From contig JAKVOU010000001.1 in NCBI GenBank assembly GCA_022482625.1, positions 1,536,784 to 1,600,783 on the forward strand: a stretch of 64,000 nucleotides of DNA, in the 5' to 3' direction. The translations under genes were made by a program, and so were the position numbers. A model generated the notes under the pieces. It ran no database searches, was not told where the DNA came from, and worked only from the letters and a program-made list of their open reading frames with translations. The stretch's first letter is position 1, and every line of letters begins with the position of its first letter. This DNA is from Spirochaetia bacterium (GTDB lineage: Bacteria > Spirochaetota > Spirochaetia > Sphaerochaetales > Sphaerochaetaceae). Below, piece after piece: positions 1-8,869 of this stretch.

Positions 1-528
1 CAAATCCAAAAACTCAGCTTTATAAGTACATCCCTCATCCACAAATCGATTTCTATTGAAAGAATCAAACATTTTCAATGTACTCTCAGGTAGTTTTTTT
101 TCAGTTGTGCAACAAAAAAATAAATGTACAACCGCATCGCTATCATTTTTTATATCGGTAAATATTTTTTGCAATTCTTTCGAACGCGAATAAGTGCCAG
201 TCTGTAACGCTTCTAGCGGACTATTCAAAAAATAACTTACATCTTCACGCGAAATTGAAGTATTTTCCCCATAGTACTTACTTTGAATAAGAAACAACTC
301 TTTGTCTTCTTTAAAATAGCCAAAACAATCAACACCCTTATCGTTGTATTCCTCGATAAGATCTTTACATTCAGAAATATCCTTATGAAGTAAGTTTATC
401 AATATCCAATAATTAAACGCATATGATGTCCTTGAAAGCTTCGAATCAATCTCACCATATTCTTCCTGAATATCATGAATATCAGTTCCAATTTGTTTAT
501 TAAATAATCCTGGATTATAATCAATCAT
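1..528 (-). CDS. AIPR-like (abortive infection phage resistance) protein, N-terminal part
   Basis: This gene is open from an ATG at 528 to the left edge of the window (176 codons), so only the N-terminal part is seen. The stretch around residues 65-85 reads VDCFGYFKEDKELFLIQSKY. It resembles the restriction-endonuclease-like core (acidic residue, then Q-S-K-Y) found near the N-terminus of AIPR-family proteins linked to phage defence. It follows the Sau3AI-like endonuclease gene on the same strand with a gap of 46 bases, so the two may be co-transcribed. The family call is by motif only. A Mrr-like or other PD-(D/E)XK nuclease is the alternative. Confidence 0.5.
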   Translation of the reverse strand, partial: MIDYNPGLFNKQIGTDIHDIQEEYGEIDSKLSRTSYAFNYWILINLLHKDISECKDLIEEYNDKGVDCFGYFKEDKELFLIQSKYYGENTSISREDVSYFLNSPLEALQTGTYSRSKELQKIFTDIKNDSDAVVHLFFCCTTEKKLPESTLKMFDSFNRNRFVDEGCTYKAEFLDL

Positions 529-574
529 TTTAAATCCCTTCTAATTTTATATTCTAACAACTATTAATATTTGA

Positions 575-1948
575 TTAAATTATTTTTTCAATTATATACT
601 CACGATTAAGCCAGAAACTTCTTTTGCATTCCATTCTTCCAGATGGAGTTTCCTGTTTATCATTACCTTTTCTTGCATGAGTTCGGACATGAGCAATCCG
701 ATGTTCACTAATCTTAGGTAAGTTCCTAAAATCATCTTCGGCAATGCATCGCTTTGCATCTTCCCAGACTCCATGGACAATTTCGAGGTCTTTTTCTGGC
801 ATATTCCAAAACTTCACTTCAGACAAATAATAGTCAGAAGCATCCTTAATCTTTCTGAAAATAACAAAGATAAATTTGCTGACCAGCTCTTGGTAAAAAT
901 CGCTGTCTTCCCACTCCTCATTAACAATGTCAGTATACACGATGGGTCTAAAAGACATATGTTCTCTTATCTTTCCATCCCCTTCGACCCTGATAGTTTT
1001 GACTTGGATGTCTGCTGCATCAAATTCATAAAAGCTCTTGTCACCCTTTTTGTAACCAAGAATTGCCCGCGCAAGCAATGCATAACGGTTCTTTGCCGTC
1101 AAACTGATTTCCAATTCTTCTGCAATATCTTTGAAAGACCTGCCGATATAGGGAGCACACAAATTATTGATGTTCTGCTCAAAAGTGATATTCTTGTTTT
1201 TGACAAAATGAGGAATATTCAACGGAGCCTTTCGTTTTTTCTTCCGTACAGACAATATCTTATAGATATGGTTGATATAGGATTGCTTGAAACAAAGCGC
1301 CCTTCCTCGTGCTTTTACTGATGAATAGGGCTGTGACTGCATAGATGTTGCAGCAGTAGCACCCTTTGTGCAGGCACCTAAATATAATGTATCACCTTCA
1401 GAAATCTCTTCAGCCTTGCCGGCTTTCACTTTGTTGACAATAATCTGCCAATCTTCCCTGATTTGCTCCTCATCCTCTTTTAAACATTCCCACAAATCTA
1501 CCAAATCAACTTTAAGTAACTGTAGCTTTATTCCCCTTTCATAGAAATAAAAAACAAGCAATATGAAAGCATCCTTCATCTTAAAATGGGAAGTTTCAAA
1601 TGTTTCCTTGGCAATGTCAAAATATGTAAAATGATTGAGTACAAGGCGTTCTTTCACGCGTACCTGTCCATTCTTAAGGACTTTCAAGGGTGAAGCCTTC
1701 AACTCTAGGCCGACTTCTTTAAAATCTGGTCTGGATTCAGAATTGTTAGCCAAGCCGAAATACTGTTCCTCAAGAAATTGTCCAAATTGTCCTTTACCCT
1801 TGTATGATTTATAATCCGGGGCAAATTCACCTAAGGGACTGGAACCTTCATAAGTCCCGTATGTACCATTGGTTTCTTCTATGGTATGTCCTTCAAGTCT
1901 TCTTGCATAAGCAATGATAGAGTTTTTGCTTCTAGAATCATATTCCAT
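575..1948 (-). CDS. Sau3AI/MutH-family type II restriction endonuclease
   Basis: This is a predicted GATC-cutting restriction enzyme of 457 residues; Sau3AI is of similar length (about 490). The N-terminal domain carries the MutH/Sau3AI catalytic pattern D75-x6-E82-L-K84 (RPDFKEVGLELKAS), followed by the VRVKERLVLN segment typical of the family. The rest should be the second, non-catalytic MutH-like half that acts in DNA binding. An in-frame TTG at 1960 is possible, but the ATG at 1948 gives the usual MEYDSRSKNS start. The gene is divergent from the cytosine methyltransferase at 2060, which completes a type II restriction-modification pair. Specificity for GATC is inferred from the family. 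Confidence 0.85.
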   Translation of the reverse strand: MEYDSRSKNSIIAYARRLEGHTIEETNGTYGTYEGSSPLGEFAPDYKSYKGKGQFGQFLEEQYFGLANNSESRPDFKEVGLELKASPLKVLKNGQVRVKERLVLNHFTYFDIAKETFETSHFKMKDAFILLVFYFYERGIKLQLLKVDLVDLWECLKEDEEQIREDWQIIVNKVKAGKAEEISEGDTLYLGACTKGATAATSMQSQPYSSVKARGRALCFKQSYINHIYKILSVRKKKRKAPLNIPHFVKNKNITFEQNINNLCAPYIGRSFKDIAEELEISLTAKNRYALLARAILGYKKGDKSFYEFDAADIQVKTIRVEGDGKIREHMSFRPIVYTDIVNEEWEDSDFYQELVSKFIFVIFRKIKDASDYYLSEVKFWNMPEKDLEIVHGVWEDAKRCIAEDDFRNLPKISEHRIAHVRTHARKGNDKQETPSGRMECKRSFWLNREYIIEKII

Positions 1949-2059
1949 TTTTACGTCCAATAGGTTGATCGATTTCCAGGATTCTGATACACTTTATCCT
2001 GCATTGGGTCAAGTATATCATACAAAATGCAAATTATGTTAGGTTAAGTAGGTTGTTTG
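1949..2059. promoter_or_regulatory. Divergent promoter region of the restriction-modification pair, with one GATC site
   Basis: About 110 bases separate the endonuclease and methyltransferase starts. A single GATC lies at 1969-1972, just upstream of the endonuclease start. If the pair recognises GATC, methylation or enzyme binding at this site could tune expression. No controller-protein gene is seen nearby. The regulatory role is speculation. Confidence 0.35.
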
Positions 2060-3247
2060 ATGGAAAAAAATACTGTAGTTGAGCTTTTTGCCGGTGTCGG
2101 CGGATTCCGTCTTGGTTTGGAAACCAGCGGATGGAAAACCATCTACGCAAACCAATGGGAACCAGGACAAAAAAAACAATGGGCATTTGATTGCTACAAC
2201 ACTCGTTTTTCCAAAGGAAACTGGACAAACATAGATATTGCTACGATAGATACAAAGGATATCCCAGACCATACGCTCCTGTGCGGAGGCTTTCCTTGCC
2301 AAGACTATTCTGTGGCAGCGACATTGGCAACTTCAAAGGGAATCCAAGGAAAGAAAGGCGTCCTCTGGTGGGAAATCAGAAGGATTGCAGAAGCAAAACG
2401 GCCCAAGTACATCTTGTTGGAGAATGTTGACCGTCTGCTCAAATCTCCTGCATCCCAGAGAGGAAGGGACTTCGGCATCATCCTGTCATGTCTCAATGCC
2501 CTAGGGTATGCCATAGAGTGGCGGGTTATCAATGCAGCTGAATATGGTTTCCCACAGCGCAGACGTAGGACCTTTATCTTTGCGACCAAAACAGGTGTTG
2601 CAAAAAGAATGTATACAAAGAAACTGACACCTGCAGATATCATTGGAAAGACCGGTCTTTTTGCAAAGGCCTTCCCTGTCCTGCAGGATATTAACCCACA
2701 ACTCCCCTTGATAGATATTCCTGAAAATCTGGTCGAACTATCCAAGTCATTCTCTGCAGAGTTTGAGAACTCAGGCTATTGTAGAAACTTCTTGTGTTAC
2801 ACAGCAAGGACAACTCCTGATTATCATGGCCCGTTTAAATTCCTAGGAGATATTCTTGAGAAAAATGTCGATGACCATTATTACCTCAAAGAACAGGATT
2901 TGGACAAATGGGCATACATGAAAGGTGCAAAAAGAGAAAAGCGAATAACGAAATCAGGCTTTGAGTATAACTATGCAGAAGGACCGATTGCCTATCCCGA
3001 TTATCTGGACCGTCCCAGCAGGACCATGCTCACCTCAGAGTCAAGCAAAAACCGTTCGACCCATGTTGTAAAGGACCCACAGACAGGTAAATTACGTTTA
3101 TTGACTCCTGTCGAATGCGAAAGGCTTGATGGATTCCCTGACAACTGGACTAATACGATGCCAGAAAAGAAACGCTACTTCTGCATGGGAAATGCACTTG
3201 TAGTTGGACTAATTGAAATCATTGGAAAAGAAATCAATAAAATTTAG
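2060..3247 (+). CDS. DNA (cytosine-5)-methyltransferase, partner of the Sau3AI-like enzyme
   Basis: The 395-residue protein transfers a methyl group from SAM to carbon 5 of cytosine in the recognition site and so protects host DNA. All main C5-methyltransferase motifs are visible: motif I FAGVGGFRLGLE at residues 10-21, catalytic PCQ with Cys80 (GGFPCQDYS), motif VI ENVDRL, motif VIII QRRRRTFIFA, motif IX ECERLDGFPDNWT and motif X MGNALVVG. A TTG lies directly before the ATG at 2060, and the ribosome-binding site is weak. The divergent neighbour is a Sau3AI-like endonuclease; M.Sau3AI belongs to this same enzyme class. GATC specificity is therefore likely but not shown by the sequence. Confidence 0.93.
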   Translation: MEKNTVVELFAGVGGFRLGLETSGWKTIYANQWEPGQKKQWAFDCYNTRFSKGNWTNIDIATIDTKDIPDHTLLCGGFPCQDYSVAATLATSKGIQGKKGVLWWEIRRIAEAKRPKYILLENVDRLLKSPASQRGRDFGIILSCLNALGYAIEWRVINAAEYGFPQRRRRTFIFATKTGVAKRMYTKKLTPADIIGKTGLFAKAFPVLQDINPQLPLIDIPENLVELSKSFSAEFENSGYCRNFLCYTARTTPDYHGPFKFLGDILEKNVDDHYYLKEQDLDKWAYMKGAKREKRITKSGFEYNYAEGPIAYPDYLDRPSRTMLTSESSKNRSTHVVKDPQTGKLRLLTPVECERLDGFPDNWTNTMPEKKRYFCMGNALVVGLIEIIGKEINKI

Positions 3248-3459
3248 ACAAACTATGTATTTGGAATTATTTATTTTCCATTCTGAATGTTTTTGTTTCT
3301 TTCCCAGATTGCAGGTTTCTTTTCAAGCTAATGTAAATGATACTTCCAGCACTATGAAAAAATCTCTATTTTGCTCAAGATATACAATTGATTAATAGCA
3401 AAAACTTCATTTACAATTTTAAGTTGCGAACATCATTTTACACTACAAGGGGAGATATT

Positions 3460-3954
3460 ATGAAAAAATATATTTGTAGTTTTATTTTAATTCTTTGTAT
3501 GGCATTTCCAATATTTGCAAATGACGCAGATAATAATCAAATGGATAGTTTTTCTACAGGTTTATACATGGGCCTTCCTTTTGTTGGTGGTGTAGTAACG
3601 TACCAAACATCTATAGTAGAAATAACCAGTATGGTTGGGTCAATGTGGTCATCCGGTACTTTACCCATAAAAGGAAACGCCATTGAAGTGATGCTTGCAG
3701 GTAAACTTTTAAGTAAAGAAAAACAATCAGTATATTTAGGAATATCAATGAGTATTGCTACTTATGATTTGTTTTCTTCTGATGGAGTTCAGAAATTTTG
3801 GGGCACAGTAGCCATACCTATTGGATTTGTTAAATTCTTGGGAAATTCTCCTTATTGGATTGATTTCAAAATTGCACCAACATTATATTATTATTCATAT
3901 GTAGATGGGCTTTATGCTGTTTCTGCTGCAATATCATTTAACAGGAAACTTTAA
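3460..3954 (+). CDS. Small exported protein of unknown function, possibly an outer-membrane barrel
   Basis: The start at 3460 is set by a strong ribosome-binding site (AAGGGGAG) about 8 bases upstream. An in-frame start further up (3388) has none. The 164-residue product begins with a clear signal peptide (MKKYICSFILILCMAFPIFA) ending in an A-x-A-like cleavage site before NDADNN. The rest alternates polar and aromatic residues, with repeated G/Y/F-rich strands and a C-terminal half rich in aromatics. This would suit a small beta-barrel or surface protein. I recognise no family. The gene is A+T-richer than its neighbours, which with the adjacent restriction-modification genes fits an accessory region. 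Confidence 0.65.
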   Translation: MKKYICSFILILCMAFPIFANDADNNQMDSFSTGLYMGLPFVGGVVTYQTSIVEITSMVGSMWSSGTLPIKGNAIEVMLAGKLLSKEKQSVYLGISMSIATYDLFSSDGVQKFWGTVAIPIGFVKFLGNSPYWIDFKIAPTLYYYSYVDGLYAVSAAISFNRKL

Positions 3955-4305
3955 AAAACCATCACAGAAACTCTTGCAATAGCTTTGTGCTATAATGCTT
4001 TTATTTGGTGCCCAGTTAATGCAATAATAATAAAACTAAACCTCTTTCTGACAAAAAAAGAAGCATATAAGCTTCAAAGTTATCATCCTAAGGAGCTTCA
4101 CATGAAGTAATAAACCAAAAATTTTTATTTACCTATTCTTCCTCGGTTCAGTAAAAACGCCATACTCGTTCTTTGTCATTCCAACCCTATGCCACTGACC
4201 TCAACCGGATACAAAAGTACAAGCATACGTAACACTGTCCATTGTATCTGGATAGCTGGCACTTTCCCGATTGCCATTGGACGATAAAAAATATATCCTC
4301 TTCCC
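3955..4305. other. Intergenic region without a recognisable gene
   Basis: No coding pattern was found here. An extended -10-like element (TG-C-TATAAT, hexamer at 3991-3996) could start a plus-strand transcript toward the LysE-family gene, which would leave a leader of about 300 bases. No -35 hexamer at good spacing is visible, so this is weak. Confidence 0.3.
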
Positions 4306-4884
4306 ATGCAGTGGATTCCTTTTCTGACCTATGCCTTTGCCATGGCGTTTTCGCCAGGACCAAATACGTTGCTTGCCCTTTCAAGTGGCAATCGTTTTTC
4401 CACAAGACAGACGTTGATCCTCTTTGCCGGTATGTACAGCGGATTCTTTCTTGTCATGCTTCTCTGTGCCGTTTTTCTTTCCGGACTGAAAGCATTCCTC
4501 CCCGGAGCCGTATCGTTTCTGAAATGGTTCGGAGCCGCTTTCATAGTATATCTGGCTTACCAGATGGCAAAAAGTGGAAATCTTACAGAAGAAAAAAGTC
4601 AAAAATATGAAAAGGGCTATGGTTTCATGAAAGGCTTTCTCCTGCAGTTCCTGAATGTAAAGATTGCCCTCTATGGCGTTACAGCACTTGAAACATATCT
4701 GCTTGGAAACTTTTCCATCCTCTTTTCCTGTTTTCTGCTGACATTGTCAGGATTCCTGGCCGCAATCGTCTGGGGATTCGCAGGAAAGAGCCTTGCCCTC
4801 CTTTTTTCAACACGCGGAGTGTTGATAAACAGGATATTGGCAATAGCCTTATTAGGAGTTGCCGTCAGCCTTCTATTCACGTAA
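4306..4884 (+). CDS. LysE/RhtB-family amino-acid exporter
   Basis: A 192-residue inner-membrane protein with five to six hydrophobic helices. The signature FSPGPNTLLAL-SGNRF near the N-terminus (residues 16-31) is typical of LysE/RhtB exporters, which expel amino acids such as lysine, threonine, homoserine or cysteine derivatives. The N-terminus resembles the EamB-like branch (PGPN then LALSSG), but the substrate cannot be read from sequence. No clear ribosome-binding site precedes the ATG. A short hairpin follows the stop at 4885-4904. The gene stands alone between two unrelated loci. Confidence 0.85.
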   Translation: MQWIPFLTYAFAMAFSPGPNTLLALSSGNRFSTRQTLILFAGMYSGFFLVMLLCAVFLSGLKAFLPGAVSFLKWFGAAFIVYLAYQMAKSGNLTEEKSQKYEKGYGFMKGFLLQFLNVKIALYGVTALETYLLGNFSILFSCFLLTLSGFLAAIVWGFAGKSLALLFSTRGVLINRILAIALLGVAVSLLFT

Positions 4885-4904
4885 ACAGGAAATTTCCTTC
4901 CTGT
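4885..4904 (+). terminator. Weak stem-loop after the LysE-type gene
   Basis: A 7-bp perfect stem (ACAGGAA / TTCCTGT) with a 6-base loop starts directly after the stop codon. The following bases are T-poor, so termination may be weak. Confidence 0.4.
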
Positions 4905-4915
4905 ATTTACAACGT

Positions 4916-5125
4916 TTACTCAGTAGTTTTGCTTCCATCATGCAGAAATCCTCGGACATACCACAGGTATGCCATGCTGTTGTTTTCTTCCTGCCAGTCA
5001 TATGCAAATCCTAGGCTTCCCGCTGTTTCCCGTGAATTTTTCCAAACACAATGAACTTCTTCGCGTCACAATTCCTTGACCCTATGCAGGCCTTCTGCAA
5101 TAGTAACTACATAAGGATGGGAAAT
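4916..5125 (-). pseudogene. Possible remnant of a decayed gene
   Basis: On the minus strand a protein-like reading runs from about 5125 down to a TAA at 4916-4918. It is broken by one in-frame TGA at 5066-5068. The last 49 codons are rich in W and Y and contain segments such as LGFAYDWQEENN and LWYVRGFLHDG, which look coding rather than random. No start codon, ribosome-binding site or family was identified. It may be the 3' end of a lost gene. Confidence 0.25.
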
Positions 5126-5134
5126 TAAAAAAAC

Positions 5135-5704
5135 ATGGAACTAAAAAGATGCAAATGGGCAGACAGCAACCCTTTGCTTATCACGTATCATGACAATGAG
5201 TGGGGAAATCCTGTACATGATGACAGAAAACATTTTGAATACCTTACGCTCGAAGTCATGCAGTGTGGGTTGAACTGGTTGACCGTATTGAAAAAACGGG
5301 AGGCATTCCGCAAGGTATTTGATGATTTTGACTTCTCCAAGATTGCCCGGTATGACGAAAAGAAAATCCAGGAAATAATGGCTGCCAAGGATATAATCCA
5401 TTCAAAGAACAAAATTCAGGCTATAGTAAAAAATGCGAAAGGGTTTATTGCAATCGAAAAGGAATTCGGTACCTTCGATACCTACATCTGGGGTTTTACA
5501 AACGGAAAAACCATTGAATATCCTGGACATGCAACAGGGGAAGTCACCGTTTCAAGGAATGAATTATCGGATCGGATAAGCACAGATTTGAAAAAACGAG
5601 GCTTTTCCTATGTAGGCTCAATTACCATGTATGCCCATTTGCAGGCAGCAGGAATCATCAACGATCATAGGGACTATTGCTTCAAATATAAGTGCCTTCT
5701 CTGA
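5135..5704 (+). CDS. tag: DNA-3-methyladenine glycosylase I
   Basis: Tag removes 3-methyladenine from alkylated DNA, the first step of base-excision repair in the cytoplasm. The 189-residue protein has the usual family length. It shows the N-terminal RCKWADSNPL and YHDNEWG motifs, the CGLNWLTVLKKREAFR helix, and the C-terminal GIINDHRDYC. Cys6, His19 and the terminal His/Cys pair match the zinc-binding residues of Tag. The start has the modest upstream AAGGATGGGA, and no better alternative exists. It is a single gene with no operon partner. Confidence 0.93.
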   Translation: MELKRCKWADSNPLLITYHDNEWGNPVHDDRKHFEYLTLEVMQCGLNWLTVLKKREAFRKVFDDFDFSKIARYDEKKIQEIMAAKDIIHSKNKIQAIVKNAKGFIAIEKEFGTFDTYIWGFTNGKTIEYPGHATGEVTVSRNELSDRISTDLKKRGFSYVGSITMYAHLQAAGIINDHRDYCFKYKCLL

Positions 5705-5900
5705 ATCGAAGTACAATACGCAAAGCTTCATTGAAAAGGAAATGCCTATGTTGGCAAAAAAAAAGCCACTTTCCTGATCAATATGCCTATATAAATTCCG
5801 CCTTGTATCATGATTTGCTAACCTTGGCTTATACAAATTGATTTTGAACTGGACCTGATGTTTGATCAGGAGTAGTATTATATGCAAATCGAGGAAAACA

Positions 5901-6719
5901 ATGCCAGCCGGAAAACCATGGAACGAAAAAGAAACAATACTTGCACTCTGGCTGTATTATTGTATCCCGCCAGGAAAAGTTGATTCAAATAATCCTCAGA
6001 TCGCCGGTCTTGCAAAGCTATTAGGGAGATCATCCAATGCAGTAGCATTGAAAATTGCAAACCTAAAGGCTTACGACCGGAATGCAACAGGAAAAGGCAT
6101 GTCAAACGGAAGCCATTGGGACAGGGAACTGCCGGAAAAGTATTTGCCTGATCCCGAAAAGCTTTTCCAAGACTGCCAAACCATACTTCTGGATGATTTT
6201 CCTCAATCCTGCAACAGTATCCACGATTTTCCTCTTACTGATGCTGAACTACAAAACAACTCATTTACGACTTATCAGGATGACAAGACCGGTCTGATAA
6301 AAATCAGAGAAAGACAACAGGTGTTCCGGCAGATTCTCCTGACAAACTATCACTGGGAATGTTGCCTGTCAGGCATAACCAATCCCGATTTTCTAGTTGC
6401 CAGCCATATCGTCCCATGGGCAGCAGACAAGGCACACAGGGTCGATCCTCAAAATGGCCTGCTTCTCAATACGATGCTGGACAGAGCATTTGACAAAGGT
6501 TACTTTTCCTTGCATCCATCAACATACGAAGTCATGGTAGCTTCCGGCATCAGGGACGAAAAATTAAGGAATTACCTCAATTGTTACAACGGACGGGAAA
6601 TAATGCTCCCGCAAAACAATTTCCGCAAGCCCAAAAAGGAATTCCTTGAATTTCATAACGAAAACATATTTGAACACTTCAATCAGGACGACAGCAACTC
6701 TTTCTTTACATTTTCCTGA
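5901..6719 (+). CDS. HNH endonuclease of the HNH_2 type, putative restriction or defence nuclease
   Basis: The start at 5901 follows GAGG at 5891-5894. An earlier in-frame start (5862) lacks a ribosome-binding site. The 272-residue protein has an N-terminal region with an RSSNAVALKIANL segment, like the DNA-binding part of related proteins. A C-terminal HNH domain follows, with SHIVPWAAD, NGLLLNTMLDRAFDKGYFSL and nearby metal-type residues. This arrangement is common in standalone HNH nucleases annotated as putative restriction endonucleases. No methyltransferase partner is adjacent, so the target is unknown. It lies in the same accessory stretch as the Sau3AI-like system. Confidence 0.8.
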   Translation: MPAGKPWNEKETILALWLYYCIPPGKVDSNNPQIAGLAKLLGRSSNAVALKIANLKAYDRNATGKGMSNGSHWDRELPEKYLPDPEKLFQDCQTILLDDFPQSCNSIHDFPLTDAELQNNSFTTYQDDKTGLIKIRERQQVFRQILLTNYHWECCLSGITNPDFLVASHIVPWAADKAHRVDPQNGLLLNTMLDRAFDKGYFSLHPSTYEVMVASGIRDEKLRNYLNCYNGREIMLPQNNFRKPKKEFLEFHNENIFEHFNQDDSNSFFTFS

Positions 6720-6804
6720 TTTCAGAAAATATCCACACTGCGTTATTCAGTTTCTGAAGGACAAACAGTCCATTTGCAACAGAAAATATCCTTTTCCCTC
6801 AAAC

Positions 6805-7755
6805 TCAAACAACATCCGGAACATCAAACAAGGAAGTTGCACCCTGCCGTACAACCACCTGAGAAGCCAGGCTGTTTCCATCAGCCAACCATTGTCCAGG
6901 TTGGCTGTTTTTTAAAAAGGAAGCAAGGAACCCCGCATTGAATGCATCACCAGCTCCTGTGGTATCGACTACCTGTAGGGCATCTGCTCCTGCATGAAGT
7001 CTTTCAGTATCAGTAAACCTGCTGCCGACAACCGGTTCAAAGTCCTTCCTGACCAGTATGGAAGCCCCGGAAGCCCCTTGCTTTACAGCAATGCAGGGAA
7101 TGCGATGGCTTACAGCCGTCAAACCTTCATCCAGAGAAGATTGCCTGGAAATGATGCCCAGTTCACGCTCATTGGGAAGCAGTACATCAGTAGCCTCAAG
7201 TATATCGTCAATAATAGACGGCGACACAAGGTCAATGGTCGGAGAAGGATCCAAAGCAACGATAACATTATGTTCTTGTGCAATGTGGGCCATCTTAATT
7301 GCAAAAAGAGACTGTCTGGCATCAGTCAGCAAGTAGCCTGAAAGCAGAAGGACCTTTGCTTTTGTTACCGCTGAGATAAGCCCGTTACTCGCGTCTGCAG
7401 ATCCCTCGTTGCTGCCACGGTAGGAAAACATCGTCCTTTCTCCCTGGGCATCGATCATAGTCAAGGTATAGCCGGTCTTTCCGCCATACTGGACACAGGA
7501 ACAATCTACCCCGGCCAGCTGCATCCTGGCAACTATCTTTCTCCCTATGTCGTCTTGGCCAACCCTTCCGCAGAAACTGCTTCCGACCTGCAGGTATGCA
7601 AGGGCAAATGCAGTATTGGCTCCGGAACCTCCAGGGTTCTCACAGTTACGGGAAATAAATACATCTTCACCTGCCGAAGGCATCTTCTGTATCCAATACT
7701 GGTAATCCATCATGGCATCACCGATGACTACGACTTGAGACTGCTGTTTCTGCAT
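6805..7755 (-). CDS. PfkB-family carbohydrate kinase in the pseudouridine operon
   Basis: A 316-residue cytoplasmic kinase of the ribokinase/PfkB fold. It has the N-terminal sugar-binding segment GGSGANTAFALAYLQ and the intact C-terminal DTTGAGDAFNAGFL, whose Asp is the catalytic base and whose GAG forms the anion hole. The start at 7755 is fixed by GAGGAG about 8 bases upstream. It is the last gene of a three-gene minus-strand unit after PsuG and a second PfkB kinase with an HTH domain. It probably phosphorylates pseudouridine or a related nucleoside. A second substrate, such as another modified nucleoside, is possible given the redundancy. Confidence 0.85.
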   Translation of the reverse strand: MQKQQSQVVVIGDAMMDYQYWIQKMPSAGEDVFISRNCENPGGSGANTAFALAYLQVGSSFCGRVGQDDIGRKIVARMQLAGVDCSCVQYGGKTGYTLTMIDAQGERTMFSYRGSNEGSADASNGLISAVTKAKVLLLSGYLLTDARQSLFAIKMAHIAQEHNVIVALDPSPTIDLVSPSIIDDILEATDVLLPNERELGIISRQSSLDEGLTAVSHRIPCIAVKQGASGASILVRKDFEPVVGSRFTDTERLHAGADALQVVDTTGAGDAFNAGFLASFLKNSQPGQWLADGNSLASQVVVRQGATSLFDVPDVV

Positions 7756-7827
7756 AAAGGACTCCTCACACATCTTTGAGAAACATGAACCGACGCACTG
7801 CAGTACGCCGGTAATCCAAAGCAAATA

Positions 7828-8766
7828 TTACTGCCTATCCCCTATCTGTTTCTGATAATCTACAGCTATCTGTGCAGCAAGAGTTGCATTGTTATAGACA
7901 AGATGGATATTGGCATCAAGGCTTTGTCCTGCCGTTTCCTTCTGTATCGCATCCAAAAGGAAGGGTGTCAGTGCTTTTCCTACAATACCTTTCTGATTGG
8001 CTTCTTCAATTGCTTCGTCAATTTTTCTGTTGATATATGCTGCATCCATGGAATATGCCTCAGGAATCGGATCGGCAACAAGGATACCACCTTCAAGACC
8101 AAGCTCCTGCTTAGCCTTTAGTATCGATGCAAACTCCTTCGGAGAATCAACCCGACAGTTTGCCTTGTAGCCGCTTTGCCGGGTAAAGAAAGCAGGAAAA
8201 TCCTCAGTGCCATAAGCAAGCACAGGTACTCCCTTCGTTTCCAGGTACTCAAGTGTCAGCCCTATATCAAGAATAGATTTGGCCCCCGCACAGACGACCA
8301 TGACGGAAGTCTTTGCAAGCTCCTCCAAATCTGCCGAAATATCCATTGTATGGGTTGCTCCACGATGGACGCCCCCGATACCTCCGGTACAGAACACAAA
8401 AATCCCTGCCATATGGGCAATGATCATAGTCGCGGCAACGGTAGTTGCTCCATCACTGCCGGCAGCTACCAGTACGGGGATATCCCTGCGGCTGGTTTTT
8501 GTTACGGCAAGACCCTTTTTGCCCAGATAGTCTATTTCTTCCGGCAACAGCCCTACCTTGAGCTTGCCTCCGATAATGGCAATGGTTGCCGGGACGGCAC
8601 CCTGTTCCCGTATGATACGTTCCACTTCAAGTGCTGTCTGCACATTCTTCGGATACGGCATGCCATGGGAAATAATAGTCGATTCCAATGCAACGACAGG
8701 CTGTCCTTCCTGCATAGCCTTCTTTACCTCAGGTGAAAAATCCAAGACATTTTTATCCATCATCAT
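7828..8766 (-). CDS. psuG: Pseudouridine-5'-phosphate glycosidase
   Basis: PsuG splits the C-C glycosidic bond of pseudouridine 5'-phosphate to uracil and ribose 5-phosphate. The 312-residue protein shows the hallmark ALESTIISHGMPYPKN near residue 30, then GATTVAATMIIAH, FCTGGIGGVHRGA and the C-terminal GKALTPFLLDAI. Three consecutive ATG codons (8766, 8763, 8760) follow GAGGAG, so the start is one of these. It lies between two PfkB kinase genes on the same strand, which is the expected context: a kinase makes the phosphorylated substrate. No pseudouridine transporter is adjacent. Confidence 0.94.
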   Translation of the reverse strand: MMMDKNVLDFSPEVKKAMQEGQPVVALESTIISHGMPYPKNVQTALEVERIIREQGAVPATIAIIGGKLKVGLLPEEIDYLGKKGLAVTKTSRRDIPVLVAAGSDGATTVAATMIIAHMAGIFVFCTGGIGGVHRGATHTMDISADLEELAKTSVMVVCAGAKSILDIGLTLEYLETKGVPVLAYGTEDFPAFFTRQSGYKANCRVDSPKEFASILKAKQELGLEGGILVADPIPEAYSMDAAYINRKIDEAIEEANQKGIVGKALTPFLLDAIQKETAGQSLDANIHLVYNNATLAAQIAVDYQKQIGDRQ

Positions 8767-8869
8767 ATATACACTCCTCAGAAACAAGATATGTTGCATC
8801 TGCTTCAGTCTGTCAGGCACATGCAGCTACCGATACTGTTTTCAATACATTGTTATTATTCTATTTCCA

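Noticed and set aside
3213-3395. 60-codon frame after the methyltransferase gene
   Set aside because: It overlaps the methyltransferase end in another frame and has no start signal.
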